Shown: positions 6,487 to 14,701 of the stretch, piece after piece
Numbering within the stretch: position 1 is the first letter of the stretch
How the letters are laid out: every line of letters begins with the position of its first letter
IMG/VR virus record: IMGVR_UViG_3300027985_000172
Coordinates: 1 to 53,773 of that record
DNA: 53,773 bases
Direction: 5' to 3' (one strand)
From: a virus
The notes under the pieces: generated by a model
Told to the model about the DNA's origin: nothing
The model's input: only the letters and a program-made list of their open reading frames with translations
The model's database searches: none
Program-made: the position numbers and the translations under genes

Positions 6487-8872
6487 TCTAGCACAAATTG
6501 GTATTGGCGTAGACGCCTCTCAAATTAAAACTGCTAAACAAGAACTACAATCCTTGGGTTCTGCCTTTAATAGTGCAGAGCGTAGTGCTGGTGTCTTCAC
6601 GCAAACATTCGACAGGGCCTTCAAAACTGCACAGCGTGACATTCAATATATGAGGCAGAGTGCTAGGGCCTTTCAAGAGATTGTGGGCAAGGCTACCAGT
6701 CTTCAGCAAGCATACAAGAGTGCAAGTGCTTCTGCTGATGTATTTGTAGAACAACTCCGTAAGCAAGAGGCTCAAGCATCAAGAACTGCGGCTGCTAACC
6801 AAAAGATTATCAACAGCCTTCTTGGTGTTTCTGGGAAATCGGCATCTTCTTCTGGTGCAGGTTTTGGTGCTCTTGATGCTGAGATGACTCGTCTCGAGAC
6901 TAAGTTTAACTCGGTTAAGACAGCTTCAATGCTATATGCTAAAGAGCTTGCTGACCTTAATGCTGCACAAGCAAATGGTATCGCAATCACTGGTGGTTAT
7001 GATACTGCCCTTGAAAAGTTAAACCTAGAGTATCAGCAATTTCAGAATAATCAAGCGGGTTTTGGTAATAGATTTACCCAAAGTATTCAAGCACAGACTA
7101 AAGGTCTGAACCGTATGGGGATGGCCTACCAACAACTAGGCTATCAGGCGGGTGACTTCCTTGTGCAGGTTCAATCTGGCACTAACTGGATGGTTGCCTT
7201 TGGTCAGCAAGCCACTCAGGCTGTTGCTGTTTTGCCTATGTTTGCTGGTGCCCTTGGTATGTCAGCGACCACACTCCTAAGTCTAGCAACTGGACTTGGT
7301 GTTGCTATCCCCCTAGTCACCGCCCTTGGTGCAGCGTGGATGAGGACCAATGAGGAGGGTAAGAAAGGGAAGGAGAAACTTTCTGATTATGAAGAGGCCC
7401 TAAAGGGCCTTATTGAAACTGCCAAGAAAGCTAAGCAAGAGGCCCTTGGGTTAGACTTAAATATTAGTGAACAATCTCTTGTAACAGCAGAATATCAACG
7501 TCAGCAACTTATTCAAGAGAGACTTTCTATAGTTGAGCAAGAGAGGGCTTTGACTGGTAGGGATAGACTCCCACTGATTGAGCAAGAAAAAGAAATTACT
7601 AATAAAATTCTTGACCTAAACCAGAGGATTGTTGAGACTAAAGCTGCCTTACGGGCACAAGAAGAGTCCGAAGTAAGTGCAAAAGAAAGGCAATCCGAGT
7701 TAGAGAATCAGATCACCCTAGCAAAAATTTCTCGTGGTGAAAACTCTAAGTTTGTTCTCGCCTTAGAGCGTAAGCTGTATACTGAACAATTAGAGATTCT
7801 GCAAAAACAACTGGGTCTTAGTGATGATCTTGTCAGACGGAAACTTGATCTATATGACGCTGAAGTGAAGGTTAATGAAGAGGCAAGGGAACTAGAGCAA
7901 GCCCAAGAAAACTACAATAAAATGCTTGGTATTGCTGCTGGTCTGTGGGATTCCATCCTAGGTAAAATTCAATCATCTAAAAGTGCTACACAATATATCG
8001 CAAGCTGGCAGGTTGGTGGGTCAACCACAGGTGGTGGTGCGAGTTATTTAGGCTCTCAGTATGCTCTCTATGGTGCAGGTAGAGAGGGTGTTACAGGCAT
8101 GCTACAACAGATTAACCCTGAGAGTGGTGGAACTGGTAACATCCTCACAACTATTGACCCAAATTTCTATAAACCTAAAGGTGGTGGCGGAGGGGGTAAA
8201 GGTCCTTCTGAAGACACTATTGAAAATCGTCTGCAGAAACTCTATGAATACTTAGGGCAGGTAGAGGAATACCAGATTGCTGCTGAGGAAATTGCCCATC
8301 AGAAGCGTGAGGATACACTAAAGGCTGCTCTTGATAAGAAGCTTATCACCCTTCAAGAATATAATGAGCTTGAGAAAGAGATTACTAAGCAGCATGAATC
8401 TGATATTTTAGCTATCCAAGAACAAAGACAAATGGTTCGTCTCTCTGAGGCCGCTGACTTCTTTGGTTCTCTTGCAAGTATTACTAGTTCTGGTGGTGGT
8501 AAAGTAGCTAAGGCTTATGCAACATTCTCTGCTATTGAGGCAACAGTTGATGCTTATGTGGCAGCTATTAAAGCTGCCCGTGAGGCAACAACCCCTTGGG
8601 GTAGGATTGCTGCGTATGCATCTGTTCTAGGCACTCTCCTTAAAGGTGTCTCTGCTATTAAAGCAGCAGGTGGTTCCTCGGGTGGTTCTTCTGCCTCTCG
8701 TGCTACTTCTACAGTGTCAGCTACAGAGTCCTCTCCATCACCACAAACAGTGTATCTAAGTGGCCTTGATCCTAACTCCCTCTACTCAGGGGAGCAACTA
8801 CAGAACCTCTTTGATGCCTTCTACGACGAAAATGACAAGCGCGGTAAAGTGTTTGTTGTAGCAAGAACATAA
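6479..8872 (+). CDS. tape measure protein
   Basis: The product is 797 aa. It is helical and coiled-coil-rich through most of its length (about residues 20-180 and 290-480), with a hydrophobic segment near residues 245-285 (VLPMFAGALGMSATTLLSLA and after). A Gly/Ser-rich linker lies near 560-580, and another hydrophobic patch near 690-730. This layout and its place directly after the chaperone pair identify the tape measure, which sets tail length and enters the cell with the DNA. At this length the tail would be about 120 nm by the usual 0.15 nm per residue. Confidence 0.9.
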   Translation: MTDLAQIGIGVDASQIKTAKQELQSLGSAFNSAERSAGVFTQTFDRAFKTAQRDIQYMRQSARAFQEIVGKATSLQQAYKSASASADVFVEQLRKQEAQASRTAAANQKIINSLLGVSGKSASSSGAGFGALDAEMTRLETKFNSVKTASMLYAKELADLNAAQANGIAITGGYDTALEKLNLEYQQFQNNQAGFGNRFTQSIQAQTKGLNRMGMAYQQLGYQAGDFLVQVQSGTNWMVAFGQQATQAVAVLPMFAGALGMSATTLLSLATGLGVAIPLVTALGAAWMRTNEEGKKGKEKLSDYEEALKGLIETAKKAKQEALGLDLNISEQSLVTAEYQRQQLIQERLSIVEQERALTGRDRLPLIEQEKEITNKILDLNQRIVETKAALRAQEESEVSAKERQSELENQITLAKISRGENSKFVLALERKLYTEQLEILQKQLGLSDDLVRRKLDLYDAEVKVNEEARELEQAQENYNKMLGIAAGLWDSILGKIQSSKSATQYIASWQVGGSTTGGGASYLGSQYALYGAGREGVTGMLQQINPESGGTGNILTTIDPNFYKPKGGGGGGKGPSEDTIENRLQKLYEYLGQVEEYQIAAEEIAHQKREDTLKAALDKKLITLQEYNELEKEITKQHESDILAIQEQRQMVRLSEAADFFGSLASITSSGGGKVAKAYATFSAIEATVDAYVAAIKAAREATTPWGRIAAYASVLGTLLKGVSAIKAAGGSSGGSSASRATSTVSATESSPSPQTVYLSGLDPNSLYSGEQLQNLFDAFYDENDKRGKVFVVART

Positions 8873-8881
8873 GGAAATAAT

Positions 8882-9679
8882 ATGGCTGTTACCATTGTAA
8901 ATACCCCGACCAATGATGATAGTCTTCCAACTATCTTGTATAAAAACCTAATGGCTACAGGAACAGTAAGTGCTTCCTCTTCGGACACAGACTATCCTGT
9001 AGCCAATATTTCTACTGAGGCTACCACAGAATATTGGAAACCTACAACAACACCATCTTGGGTTAAACTTAGCCTTTCCTCTACTACAGACGTAGATGCT
9101 GTTGCTATTGTAGGGCACACACTAGGAACTACAGAATCAACCCTCACCTTTCAGGGAAGTGATGATGATAGCACTTGGTTAGATATTGCTCAAGTATCCC
9201 CTACGGATGATAGCTGCATCCTCCTCTGCTTCTCTACCAAGTCTTACCAATACTATCGAGTTTACATCTCGGGGTCAACTACCTATCCAATTATTTCCAC
9301 CATCTTTGTTGGTAAGAGATTTAGGTTTCCTGCTGGTGTAATGCCCCCTTATACCCCTGTGTGGGCTTGTCAGACGTATGAACTCCTTACTGCAACTACT
9401 GTAGGTGGTCAGTTTATTGGTAACAGAATCCTTGCTACAGGTGGTCAGACCTCAATCAACCTAGTGGCAGTAGAAACTGACTTTGCTCTAAATACTCTGG
9501 AAGATTTCAGGAAGCATTATAACGAAGGGAAAGCCTTTATCTGGGCTATGTCCCCAAGTGAATATGCCACAGATGTAGGTTATGTGTGGAGAACTGAGAA
9601 GAGCATTATGAACCCAACCTTCTCTGAAACTGGTAGTTGGATGAGTGTTGGTATGGAGGTTTACGTCTATGGCGACTAG
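8882..9679 (+). CDS. distal tail protein with carbohydrate-binding-like fold
   Basis: The product is 265 aa and follows the tape measure. Residues about 50-145 look like a discoidin/F5-8C-type jelly roll: WVKLSLSSTTDVDAVAIVGH, then FQGSDDDSTWLDIAQ and YQYYRVYISG. The C-terminal part (about 150-265) resembles the tail-hub side of distal tail proteins. The next gene starts within its last codons. Inferred to be a distal tail or hub protein at the tail tip, possibly with a sugar-contacting domain. Confidence 0.65.
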   Translation: MAVTIVNTPTNDDSLPTILYKNLMATGTVSASSSDTDYPVANISTEATTEYWKPTTTPSWVKLSLSSTTDVDAVAIVGHTLGTTESTLTFQGSDDDSTWLDIAQVSPTDDSCILLCFSTKSYQYYRVYISGSTTYPIISTIFVGKRFRFPAGVMPPYTPVWACQTYELLTATTVGGQFIGNRILATGGQTSINLVAVETDFALNTLEDFRKHYNEGKAFIWAMSPSEYATDVGYVWRTEKSIMNPTFSETGSWMSVGMEVYVYGD

Positions 9680-11441
9680 AGAGCCAATTCAGATTGTAGA
9701 AATTGATATTGATTATTGCTCTTTAACTTACGCTACTGGTTCTTGTGCTGCTATTCTGGGAACCACTGGTGTAAGGAAATGCTTTAATACTTTTGCTACA
9801 TGCCAAGACAAGACCAACTTCACCAAAGGAACAAAAACCTTACGTTTTGTGAAGAACCAGAGCAACCTACCAAAAGGTCTTATTGCCTACCCATGTCTTG
9901 ATAGTGTATCAGCTTTCTCCTCTACAGTTAATATTGCAGGCAGCAATAGCAAGATGGCAGCCTTTGGCCGTAGGGCTTCCGTTACAGTAAGTTTTTATGA
10001 CTTTCTAGACTCAGACATCTACCTAGACAAATACCAACAAGAACGTATTTCTGGTGCAGCCCAGTCATCTTCGGTAGGATATAACCCCAAGGATAAAGGA
10101 ACCTTCTTTGGTCGTCTCCTTGCTAGATTTCCATACTATTCAGGAAGGGCTTTGCGGGTAATTGATGGCTGGCTTGATGGTGGTGTTCTCACTGTAGACC
10201 AAACCCGTCACTTCATTATTACAGACTTCTCAGGCCCAGATAGTAATGGGAAAGTATCTTTTGATGCTGCTGATGTTCTTACCCTAGCAGATGATGATAA
10301 GGCGGTAGTTCCTAAAGCCTCTCGTGGTAAAATCGACACAGACCTAACAGCCTTAGACAATAACCAAACCTTTAGTCTAACCCCAGATGGTATTGGTAGT
10401 GAGTATGCTGCTAGTGGCTATGCTACAATCGGCTCTGAACTGGTTAGCTACACCAGAGTAGATGATGTTATCACCCTAACTGGTAGGGGCTTAGAGGGCA
10501 CCACAGCATCCACCCATGCTATTGGTGACTCCTTCCAAGAAGCTTACTACGTCAAGGATATGCGGGTTGATGACCTTATCTATGACCTGCTAACTACATA
10601 CGCAAGTATTTCTACAGATTTCTGTCCATTAGTTAGTAAATGGGAACCTGAAATTACACGCTGGATGAGTAGTGTAAGGCTAGATACGGTTATTACTAAA
10701 CCAACTGGTGTTAAGCAGCTAATTGGTGAGCTTGCTGATCTAGGTCTTTCTATCTGGTGGGATGAGGTTAGTCAAGAGATTGGTCTTATGGCCAATCACC
10801 CAGTTCAAGAAGTAGATATTACCAATATCACTGATAGGGATAACATCAAGAGTATTTCTCAAGAAGATAATAATGACGAGAGATACACACAGATTTGGTT
10901 CTACACTAAACAATCTAATCCAACTACAGACTACAAGACTGAAAGCAACTACGATCAAATCAACGTAATCATTGACACTGAAGCTGAAGGTGAAAATGCT
11001 TATGATGACCAAAAGATCAAGAAGGTCTATTGTAGGTGGCTGAATAAGGGTGCTGCCGCTGTGGTAAGGGTGCTTGCGCTACGCTTGCTTAAACGCTTCA
11101 ACACTGCCCCAAAGACAATCATTGCTGCCCTAGATGTAAAAGATAGGGGATTGGGCCTAACAGATGTTGTTCGTATTTCGACATATTTGTTGCAGGATGA
11201 TGTTGGCGAAAGCCTTCCTAGACTTACTCAGGTATATAAAATTGAGGAAACTAAGAAGGGTCACGAGTTAAAGGTGTATTTGCAGGACTACCAATATGAA
11301 GGTAGGTTTGGCTACATTATGCCAAATACCACAACAAGCACCTACGACACAGCAACAGATGTTGAAAAAGCCACAGGCATTTATCTGTCAGATGGTGATA
11401 ATACTTTCTATGATGGGACTACACCATATGTGTTCATTTAA
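9669..11441 (+). CDS. tail tip/baseplate hub-like protein
   Basis: The product is 590 aa from ATG 9669, chosen because GGAGG lies upstream at a suitable distance and the start overlaps the preceding gene's end. The N-terminus MATREPIQIVEIDIDYC and conserved cysteines (CSLTYATGSC, KCFNTFATC) match a group of phage tail proteins found after the distal tail gene. The middle and C-terminal parts are beta-rich and carry VYKIEETKKGHELKVYLQDY. Presumed hub or fibre-attachment protein; the exact role is not known. Confidence 0.65.
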   Translation: MATREPIQIVEIDIDYCSLTYATGSCAAILGTTGVRKCFNTFATCQDKTNFTKGTKTLRFVKNQSNLPKGLIAYPCLDSVSAFSSTVNIAGSNSKMAAFGRRASVTVSFYDFLDSDIYLDKYQQERISGAAQSSSVGYNPKDKGTFFGRLLARFPYYSGRALRVIDGWLDGGVLTVDQTRHFIITDFSGPDSNGKVSFDAADVLTLADDDKAVVPKASRGKIDTDLTALDNNQTFSLTPDGIGSEYAASGYATIGSELVSYTRVDDVITLTGRGLEGTTASTHAIGDSFQEAYYVKDMRVDDLIYDLLTTYASISTDFCPLVSKWEPEITRWMSSVRLDTVITKPTGVKQLIGELADLGLSIWWDEVSQEIGLMANHPVQEVDITNITDRDNIKSISQEDNNDERYTQIWFYTKQSNPTTDYKTESNYDQINVIIDTEAEGENAYDDQKIKKVYCRWLNKGAAAVVRVLALRLLKRFNTAPKTIIAALDVKDRGLGLTDVVRISTYLLQDDVGESLPRLTQVYKIEETKKGHELKVYLQDYQYEGRFGYIMPNTTTSTYDTATDVEKATGIYLSDGDNTFYDGTTPYVFI

Positions 11442-11453
11442 GGAACCCCACTT

Positions 11454-11858
11454 ATGACTTCATATATTGAAATTACTGATGGTGAGACAGACCCCGGCGC
11501 ACCCGCTACATCAGAACTAGCTAAGAAATGGCGAGACAACCCAATTGCTATGGCTGAGGGTGCTGTTGGAGCGCCACGGATTGAGTTCGCAGCGATGGCG
11601 CACGGTGGCGTGTTGGGCGCTGTTGGGACTTACGCGCTTCTTTCCAAGGACACGGGGGCGCAGAGCATCACGGCGGGAACAACTCACGCCGGGTCTTCGC
11701 TGCGGTATCGCGGCGTCAAGGTGGGGACCGCTGACGGCAACGCCGTGGCGACAACGATTGAGGGCGGAACGCCTTCCGGGACTTGGCGTGCAATGGGTGA
11801 TGCACAGAACTCCTCATCCACGCAATTCGCCACAACTCTTTTTCTGAGGATCGCATGA
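11454..11858 (+). CDS. tail fibre / receptor-binding protein (short)
   Basis: The product is 134 aa. The first 30-35 residues (TDGETDPGAPATSELAKKW) are encoded in AT-rich phage-style DNA. From about 11545 the codons become GC-rich and the protein becomes Gly/Ala/Thr-rich, ending in SSSTQFATTLFLRIA, a typical fibre tip. This is a conserved anchor joined to an exchanged tip. It overlaps the next gene by ATGA-like spacing. Receptor binding is inferred from position and mosaic composition. Confidence 0.6.
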   Translation: MTSYIEITDGETDPGAPATSELAKKWRDNPIAMAEGAVGAPRIEFAAMAHGGVLGAVGTYALLSKDTGAQSITAGTTHAGSSLRYRGVKVGTADGNAVATTIEGGTPSGTWRAMGDAQNSSSTQFATTLFLRIA

Positions 11859-12280
11859 TGGAATTTCGCAATGCAGTGAAAACCGCAGATGGCCGTGTGG
11901 ATTGCGAGATCAATCACCCTGTCTATGGCTGGATACCCTTCACCGCTGACCCAAACGACCCAGAATCGCTGGGGCGTGCTGTATTTGATGTGGCAAACCC
12001 GGTCGCGGACGAAGCAGTAGCTAATACCGCACAGGCTGAAACCCCAGTCCCACAATCCGTCAGCCGATTTCAGGCACTGGCGGCGTTGATGGATGCCGGG
12101 TTGCTGGCTGATGTAGACATGGCTCTGGCTGATGCTGGGCCGCTGGCGCAGTTGGCGTGGGCCGAGGCGTCTGAGTTTCGACGTAATTCCCCAATGATCC
12201 TCACAATGGCCAATGGACTCGGGTTGACTTACGACGACGTGGATGCCCTGTTCCGGGCGGCTGCACAAATTGAAGTTTGA
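11855..12280 (+). CDS. tail fibre assembly-like protein
   Basis: The product is 141 aa, GC-rich throughout. The N-terminal MEFRNAVKTADGRVDCEINH with YGWIPFTADPNDPE resembles proteins encoded just after tail fibres, in which a xHPxYGWIPFTA segment is common; such genes often act as fibre chaperones or fibre tips. The C-terminal half is helical (LAALMDAGLLADVDMALADA). It starts at 11855 or 11858 (two ATGs in a row), overlapping the fibre stop. It belongs to the same imported cassette. Confidence 0.55.
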   Translation: MMEFRNAVKTADGRVDCEINHPVYGWIPFTADPNDPESLGRAVFDVANPVADEAVANTAQAETPVPQSVSRFQALAALMDAGLLADVDMALADAGPLAQLAWAEASEFRRNSPMILTMANGLGLTYDDVDALFRAAAQIEV

Positions 12281-12297
12281 AATGGGGGAGACTGAAA

Positions 12298-12360
12298 ATG
12301 ACTGACTACTCCGATAACCCAATTCGCTACGGTGTGGGGACGAAACATGCCAGAGATTGA
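12298..12360 (+). pseudogene. 20-codon gene remnant at cassette edge
   Basis: A strong ribosome binding site (GGGGGAG) precedes an ATG that encodes MTDYSDNPIRYGVGTKHARD and then stops. GC-rich cassette DNA ends near 12345 and AT-rich phage DNA resumes inside this frame. It looks like the start of a donor gene cut by the recombination that brought in the fibre cassette. It could also be a functional micropeptide. Confidence 0.35.
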
Positions 12361-12433
12361 CCAACTCAGTGATCTTCTAGGTCTTTCCCCTGAGCAAATA
12401 GGTTCCTTGTTTACAGAGGCCATGACAAAATGA
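12347..12433 (+). CDS. 28-aa small protein before membrane gene
   Basis: The frame encodes MPEIDQLSDLLGLSPEQIGS and eight more residues, and its stop overlaps the next start by ATGA. The residues have the hallmarks of a small helical phage protein. No ribosome binding site is clear upstream, since the boundary with the imported cassette lies there. Function unknown. Confidence 0.4.
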   Translation: MPEIDQLSDLLGLSPEQIGSLFTEAMTK

Positions 12434-12876
12434 ACCTTCTCAAGAGCATTTTCTCAGAACTTGGAACAAGCGACAACTACCACACCAATTGGTATGGCTA
12501 TGCTACTAATCAACTAAGTCATACGCTTCTTGGTTTCATTACCTCTTGTGTTGTTTCCTACACTACCTTCCTTATTCTAGGGGAGTTCTGGGTTAAGGAA
12601 TACATCTGGGGAACTGCTGCCATACTATACCTCTTTGTAGAACTCATACAACGACAGACAAGAAATATTTGGGATGCTGTTGAAGATTTTATCTTCTTCG
12701 CAGTCTATGGGGCTGGTGCAGGTTATCTTCTGTTCGATGAAGTAAGCCCCGGAAGTCCAGAAGTAAAAAGCAACATCCTCTACACCCTCAAGGTAGTTTC
12801 TATCATTGGTGGTCATTTATCTGTAGGCATTCTTATGAGGGCCTATTTTGCTGCCAAGGAGAAAGAAAATGCCTGA
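12430..12876 (+). CDS. four-TM membrane protein, lysis cassette
   Basis: The product is 148 aa with four predicted membrane segments, near residues 30-50, 57-75, 85-102 and 118-138. It is the first membrane protein of the block leading to the endolysin. It could be a holin or antiholin, but the order and number of segments do not match a holin family that I recognise. It overlaps the next gene, indicating coupled translation. Confidence 0.6.
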   Translation: MNLLKSIFSELGTSDNYHTNWYGYATNQLSHTLLGFITSCVVSYTTFLILGEFWVKEYIWGTAAILYLFVELIQRQTRNIWDAVEDFIFFAVYGAGAGYLLFDEVSPGSPEVKSNILYTLKVVSIIGGHLSVGILMRAYFAAKEKENA

Positions 12877-13102
12877 GAAAACTGTGATGGAAGTTGTTAA
12901 TGATTATTGGGAAATTATTGGTATTTTCATCTCAGGTCTTGCAGCATGGTTCTCTTTGAGGAGCCAAAGTGATAAGAACAAGGAAGACATTGTGGAACTT
13001 AAGGGTAGGATTGGTAAACTTGAAGACAGACTAGACCACAAGCTAGATGACGTTCAAACCACCCTACGAGAAATCCTAATGCTTATTGGTGAGAAGAAAT
13101 GA
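12869..13102 (+). CDS. holin-like protein, one TM plus coiled coil
   Basis: The product is 77 aa from ATG 12869. A single membrane segment (IIGIFISGLAAWFSL, about residues 16-31) is followed by a charged coiled coil (DIVELKGRIGKLEDRLDHKL). This layout resembles XhlA-type haemolysin/holin-accessory proteins found next to endolysins. Its stop overlaps the endolysin start by ATGA. Holin or holin partner is inferred. Confidence 0.6.
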   Translation: MPEKTVMEVVNDYWEIIGIFISGLAAWFSLRSQSDKNKEDIVELKGRIGKLEDRLDHKLDDVQTTLREILMLIGEKK

Positions 13103-13521
13103 AGATTCACAACCTGGGTATTATCAAGAAAAGTGAGGGTCTTCGCCTAGAGGCATACCTGCCAACCCCTAATGATGTTCCTACTATTGGTTATGGTCAC
13201 ACCAAAGGTGTTAAGATGGGGCAGCATATTACAATCAATCAAGCTGAACAATTTCTTCTAGAGGATGTTGCTTGGGCTTCTGATGCTGTTAATCGTCTTG
13301 TGAAGGTGAAATTAACCCAGAATCAGTTTGATGCTTTAGTTTCCTTTGTGTTCAATGTTGGTGCTACCGCCTTTAGTAAATCAACCCTGTTAAGGCTCCT
13401 TAATGCAGGGGACTACAAAGGTGCTGCTGACCAGTTCCTTCGGTGGAACAAGCAGGCAGGGAAAGTCCTTAGAGGACTAGACACCCGTAGGAAAGAGGAG
13501 AGGGCTTTGTTCCTTTCGTGA
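13099..13521 (+). CDS. endolysin, GH24 lysozyme
   Basis: The product is 140 aa, the usual size of a single-domain T4/P22/P1-type lysozyme. The catalytic region is clear: Glu13 in KKSEGLRLEAYL, Asp26 in PTPNDVPT and Thr35 in IGYGHT. The rest follows the family (TQNQFDALVSFVFNVGATAF, then FLRWNKQAGKVLRGLDTRR). It cuts the N-acetylmuramic acid-N-acetylglucosamine bond of peptidoglycan. No signal peptide or SAR segment is seen, so it needs a holin for release. Confidence 0.95.
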   Translation: MKIHNLGIIKKSEGLRLEAYLPTPNDVPTIGYGHTKGVKMGQHITINQAEQFLLEDVAWASDAVNRLVKVKLTQNQFDALVSFVFNVGATAFSKSTLLRLLNAGDYKGAADQFLRWNKQAGKVLRGLDTRRKEERALFLS

Positions 13522-13522
13522 C

Positions 13523-13801
13523 ATGAAAAAGAAAAGCTATAAGCGTGAACTAGCAATAACCCTTCTTATCTGGTTGGGTTATATTGTGGAGACTAAAAGT
13601 GCAGAAATCATCTCAATCCTCGTCTGGCCTGTCTTCACCTTTGCTGGTGCTGCTTTTGGCTTCCACTCTTATGCTACCCAGTTGCAGCAAGCTCAGTCCT
13701 CTGGACCTCCTCTCGGGGGGACCGAACGTAGCGGCGAATACACAAGTGGGGAAAGAGAACGTTCAGGCAGTGTCAAGCCAGACAACCCGGAGCGAGGCTA
13801 A
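13523..13801 (+). CDS. small two-TM membrane protein, holin candidate
   Basis: The product is 92 aa with a basic start (MKKKSYKRE), two membrane segments at about residues 10-24 and 28-48, and a hydrophilic, Gly/Ser/Glu-rich tail. The tail is read from DNA that also encodes the lipoprotein starting at 13599 in another frame. Small multi-TM proteins at this position are often holins. The gene begins just after the endolysin stop. Confidence 0.6.
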   Translation: MKKKSYKRELAITLLIWLGYIVETKSAEIISILVWPVFTFAGAAFGFHSYATQLQQAQSSGPPLGGTERSGEYTSGERERSGSVKPDNPERG

Positions 13802-13985
13802 GGCCGGAGACAATTCAACTATCAAGCAATCTACAGCACAGGTAGCTAGTGAGAAGGTTGACACTATCAACGTGCAACAAACTCCTGTGTGGATGATTGT
13901 TCTGCTAGTCCTTGGTTGGTTACTACCATCACCAAATGAGATAGGGCGTATTATCCGAAATTGGTTTACGAAAGCCCAGAAATAA
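13599..13985 (+). CDS. unimolecular spanin-like lipoprotein
   Basis: The product is 128 aa from GTG 13599, which has GGAG eight bases upstream; a TTG at 13584 is the alternative. A signal with lipobox LLASTLMLPSC places a lipidated Cys near residue 29. A Gln/Ser/Thr-rich periplasmic stretch follows, then a C-terminal membrane segment (VWMIVLLVLGWLL) and a short basic tail. Lipobox plus C-terminal TM is the layout of T1-type unimolecular spanins, which fuse inner and outer membranes at lysis. It overlaps the preceding gene out of frame for about 200 bases. Confidence 0.65.
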   Translation: MQKSSQSSSGLSSPLLVLLLASTLMLPSCSKLSPLDLLSGGPNVAANTQVGKENVQAVSSQTTRSEAKAGDNSTIKQSTAQVASEKVDTINVQQTPVWMIVLLVLGWLLPSPNEIGRIIRNWFTKAQK

Positions 13986-13990
13986 ATAAA

Positions 13991-14030
13991 CCCGTGGAAT
14001 CCTTGAGTGGACTCCACGGGTTTTTCTTTT
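13991..14030. terminator. bidirectional rho-independent terminator
   Basis: CCCGTGGA at 13991-13998 pairs with TCCACGGG at 14013-14020 and is followed by TTTTTCTTTT on the plus strand. On the minus strand the hairpin is followed by TTTATTTATT. It separates the convergent late rightward operon and the early leftward operon, whose last genes end at 13985 and 14032. Confidence 0.9.
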
Positions 14031-14031
14031 A

Positions 14032-14433
14032 TTATTTGTCTGATTTATGTTCTTTTAGGTTGTCAAGTTGAACTTGAATGATTTCCTTTAGGTCAGAGAT
14101 AATTGCCTCACCGTCTTCTGTGGTGGCAGCATACTCGCCAGCTTCACTAGCAAGGATGAGATAAGCAGTTTCTTTAGATGGGACTAGCTGAAGGAAGAAG
14201 AGAACAATAAGTGGATAAGTGATTAGAGGAAGCAACTTCTTCCAACCACCACTAAAAAATACCTTTGCTTCCTCTTCATCCTCATACCCAAAGTGTGGTG
14301 GGGTGTGACGAACAGCACAGACAAATAAATAACATACACCGACGAGGATTGATACTACGCACAAGAAAGTAAAGAAAGATGCTGCGCTGTAGATAACATC
14401 TACAAGGTATAGAGTCCAAGAAAGAGTATTCAT
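14032..14433 (-). CDS. membrane protein, unknown
   Basis: The product is 133 aa, the last gene of the leftward operon. Two membrane segments are evident, at about residues 18-40 (FFTFLCVVSILVGVCYLFVC) and 68-83 (LLPLITYPLIVLFFLQL), separated by an acidic loop. The C-terminal 45 residues are soluble and acidic. No family recognised. Its start overlaps the stop of the 22-aa gene upstream (TAATG). Confidence 0.65.
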   Translation of the reverse strand: MNTLSWTLYLVDVIYSAASFFTFLCVVSILVGVCYLFVCAVRHTPPHFGYEDEEEAKVFFSGGWKKLLPLITYPLIVLFFLQLVPSKETAYLILASEAGEYAATTEDGEAIISDLKEIIQVQLDNLKEHKSDK

Positions 14434-14501
14434 TATTCAACACCTGAAAGAATCAGAATGAAGGTTAGTAGAATCGTAAAGACAACCAATCCGGTCAGCA
14501 T
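14433..14501 (-). CDS. 22-aa single-TM micropeptide
   Basis: The frame encodes MLTGLVVFTILLTFILILSG and two more residues: almost one complete membrane helix. It is linked by TAATG to the next gene and overlaps the upstream stop, so it fits the operon's tight packing. It is too short for homology; whether it is translated is untested. Confidence 0.45.
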   Translation of the reverse strand: MLTGLVVFTILLTFILILSGVE

Positions 14502-14701
14502 TATACAGGTTTTCCCCATTCAATACATTTAAACTCGGCTGTGTGTTTCTCAATAAGCCCTTGGGCTATACGAGCTTTGTTAACTGCCACAAGGGCCTCA
14601 CCTGCCGCAACACATTGCTCTTGTTCTTTGAAGGTGCTTTGGTTAGTGGCTGACATACATTGTCCGTTGTCAAAGCACAGAAGAAATACTAGCGTAATCA
14701 T
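14501..14701 (-). CDS. small protein with hydrophobic N-terminus
   Basis: The product is 66 aa. The first 10 residues (MITLVFLLCF) are hydrophobic, followed by a polar stretch with several Cys (residues 9, 15, 30 and 59), which might form disulfides if exported. The signal is short and lacks a basic N-terminus, so export is uncertain. Its start overlaps the stop of the DUF3310 gene (ATGA). Confidence 0.6.
   Translation of the reverse strand: MITLVFLLCFDNGQCMSATNQSTFKEQEQCVAAGEALVAVNKARIAQGLIEKHTAEFKCIEWGKPV

Noticed and set aside
11684-12364. 226-aa minus-strand frame in the fibre cassette
   Set aside because: It opposes the fibre genes in GC-rich DNA, where long antisense frames are expected by chance.
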